This document shows, one piece after another, positions 6,616 to 7,058 of a stretch of DNA of 7,058 nt (position 1 is the first letter of the stretch; every line of letters begins with the position of its first letter). The notes below the pieces were generated by a model. The model saw only the letters and a program-made list of their open reading frames with translations. It did not search any database and had not been told where the DNA came from. The stretch spans positions 1 through 7,058 of the forward strand of contig JABCSP010000114.1 of assembly GCA_018238825.1 (NCBI GenBank). The letters run 5' to 3'. Source of the DNA: Candidatus Thorarchaeota archaeon (GTDB lineage: Archaea > Asgardarchaeota > Thorarchaeia > Thorarchaeales > Thorarchaeaceae). Position numbers and translations under genes: made by a program.

Positions 6616-6625
6616 TGCGTACGCA
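6616..6625. promoter_or_regulatory. Perfect 10-bp palindrome upstream of the TATA box
   Basis: TGCGTACGCA is self-complementary and lies just upstream of the AT3 TATA box, overlapping where the BRE/TFB contact would be. With the palindrome at 6585-6596 it brackets the core promoter. The two differ in sequence, so if both are sites they may bind different proteins. Chance occurrence is possible. Confidence 0.3.
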
Positions 6626-6662
6626 ATAATTCAGCTACTAGCTTTGTATATCCCTTCATTTA

Positions 6663-6676
6663 AATCATAAATAATA
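6663..6676 (+). promoter_or_regulatory. Candidate TATA box for the squalene-cyclase-like gene
   Basis: The plus strand reads AATCATAAATAATA. Its centre is about 34 bases upstream of the ATG at 6705, predicting a very short leader, as for the divergent AT3 gene. The 132 bases between the two start codons (6573-6704) therefore probably hold two back-to-back promoters. Confidence 0.35.
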
Positions 6677-6704
6677 GAAGTGAATTGAGTAGGCCTGATA
6701 TGAA

Positions 6705-6944
6705 ATGAAACGCAACGAGATAATAGAATGGCTTATGGAAGGTGACGTTTCAATACAGTATCAGGTTTATCGTGATTTGCTAGATTCCGAAAAAAACATG
6801 TTAAGAACTAGGATTGAAGCAGAGGGATGGGGAGCAGCTTTTCTTTCGCGTAGATTTGAGAATGGTCATTAGGGTCGTGGATTTTACCAACCAAAGTGGA
6901 CTTCGACCCACTATTCATTGTTGGATTTGAAAACAATTACGTCT
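6705..6944 (+). pseudogene. Squalene-cyclase/prenyltransferase-like protein, N-terminal fragment interrupted by TAG
   Basis: From ATG 6705 a 55-residue frame runs to TAG at 6870-6872: it begins MKRNEIIEWLMEGDVSIQYQ and continues with VYRDLLDS and EAEGWGAAFLSRR, ending FENGH. The same frame continues past TAG as GRGFYQPKWTSTHYSLLDLK. I recognise the whole as the N-terminus of an uncharacterised squalene-cyclase-like (alpha-toroid) family in which this join usually reads G-H/Y-W-G-x-G-F-Y-Q-P-K-W, so TAG replaces an expected TGG (Trp). The function of the family is unknown to me; some members carry misleading database names. Homology fades at about 6944, where the G+C-rich segment begins, so most of the protein is missing. 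The upstream ATG at 6700 is followed at once by a stop, so 6705 is the start. Whether this is a real nonsense mutation, a sequencing error or recoding cannot be decided here. Confidence 0.7.
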
Positions 6945-7058
6945 GTCGACCCGGTCCGATGCCGAAGCCGCCCATGCGACCACGACCACCACCGCCGGCG
7001 CCTCCAAACCCACCACCCGTACCGGCTCCCGCCCCGCCCGGTCCCGTGCCGTCACCCT
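6937..7058 (-). CDS. Partial glycine-rich DUF5320-like protein, on a probably foreign segment
   Basis: Reading the minus strand from the window edge gives 39 residues. They begin GDGTGPGGAGAG, continue TGGGFGG, a glycine run, GRGRMGGFGIGPG, and end in RQT and a stop. The pattern recalls short DUF5320-type proteins, which start Met-Pro-x-Gly-Asp-Gly-Thr-Gly-Pro and have glycine-rich GRGRMGG stretches. The two edge bases (AG) could end a Lys codon, so only about three N-terminal residues may be missing. In relatives I remember, the GPG segment leads into a cysteine-containing C-terminus, but here it runs into the composition break and stops. The last residues and stop codon are therefore probably an artefact of the junction. 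The coding call rests on a short low-complexity stretch. Confidence 0.45.
   Translation of the reverse strand, partial: GDGTGPGGAGAGTGGGFGGAGGGGRGRMGGFGIGPGRQT
6940..6952. other. Abrupt composition break, probable assembly junction
   Basis: Positions 6951-7058 contain 82 G or C in 108 bases (about 76%), whereas the sequence before is AT-leaning throughout. Two partial genes on opposite strands, the squalene-cyclase-like frame and the DUF5320-like frame, both lose their expected sequence at this point. That pattern fits two unrelated DNA pieces joined at the end of a contig. Confidence 0.6.

Noticed and set aside
6573..6659. 29-residue N-terminal extension of the large AT3 protein
   Set aside because: The TATA-like box and both palindromes lie inside it, and it does not resemble an AT3 N-terminus. 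The ATG at 6572 fits better.
6870..6872. TAG read as pyrrolysine
   Set aside because: The family has tryptophan at this position and no pyrrolysine machinery is visible. A nonsense change or sequencing error is simpler.
6945..6950. GTCGAC (a SalI site) at the composition break, as a cloning junction
   Set aside because: A single six-base match proves nothing, and it is common in G+C-rich DNA.

Overview
The window looks like a short metagenomic contig from an archaeon. No Shine-Dalgarno motif precedes any gene. AT-rich TATA-like boxes lie about 25-35 bases before several start codons, which suggests leaderless or nearly leaderless mRNAs, and T-tracts follow several stops. An Asgard (Thorarchaeota-like) source would fit the peptide-type ABC ATPases and the moderate G+C, but this is a low-confidence guess because no rRNA or other marker gene is present.

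Layout. Positions 60-1091 (+) encode an ornithine/N-acetylornithine carbamoyltransferase-family enzyme, closed by a hairpin terminator. A convergent intergenic region follows. Positions 1371-2459 (-) encode an OppD/DppD-type ABC ATPase with all catalytic motifs intact. Across a 252-base divergent intergenic region, 2712-3881 (+) encodes an acyltransferase-3 (AT3) family integral membrane protein. Converging on it, 3966-5093 (-) encodes a second, paralogous OppD/F-type ATPase with a degenerate signature motif and no switch histidine. Upstream of that on the same strand, 5151-6572 (-) encodes a second, larger AT3 membrane protein. Divergent from it, 6705 onward (+) is the start of a squalene-cyclase/prenyltransferase-like protein, interrupted by TAG where I expect a tryptophan. 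From about 6945 the sequence changes abruptly to about 76% G+C and carries, on the minus strand, a piece of a glycine-rich DUF5320-like gene. This end looks like an assembly chimera.

How the genes may work together. The two ATPases are close paralogues with matching C-terminal four-cysteine domains and probably form a heterodimeric engine for a peptide- or sugar-type importer. No permease or binding-protein gene is visible. Instead, the ATPase genes alternate with two membrane acyltransferases, which normally add acyl groups to surface glycans or lipids. A functional link between the ATPases and the acyltransferases is only an inference from gene order. The carbamoyltransferase is a separate unit.

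Intergenic DNA: no gap exceeds 300 bases. I saw no tRNA, rRNA, CRISPR array or insertion sequence.
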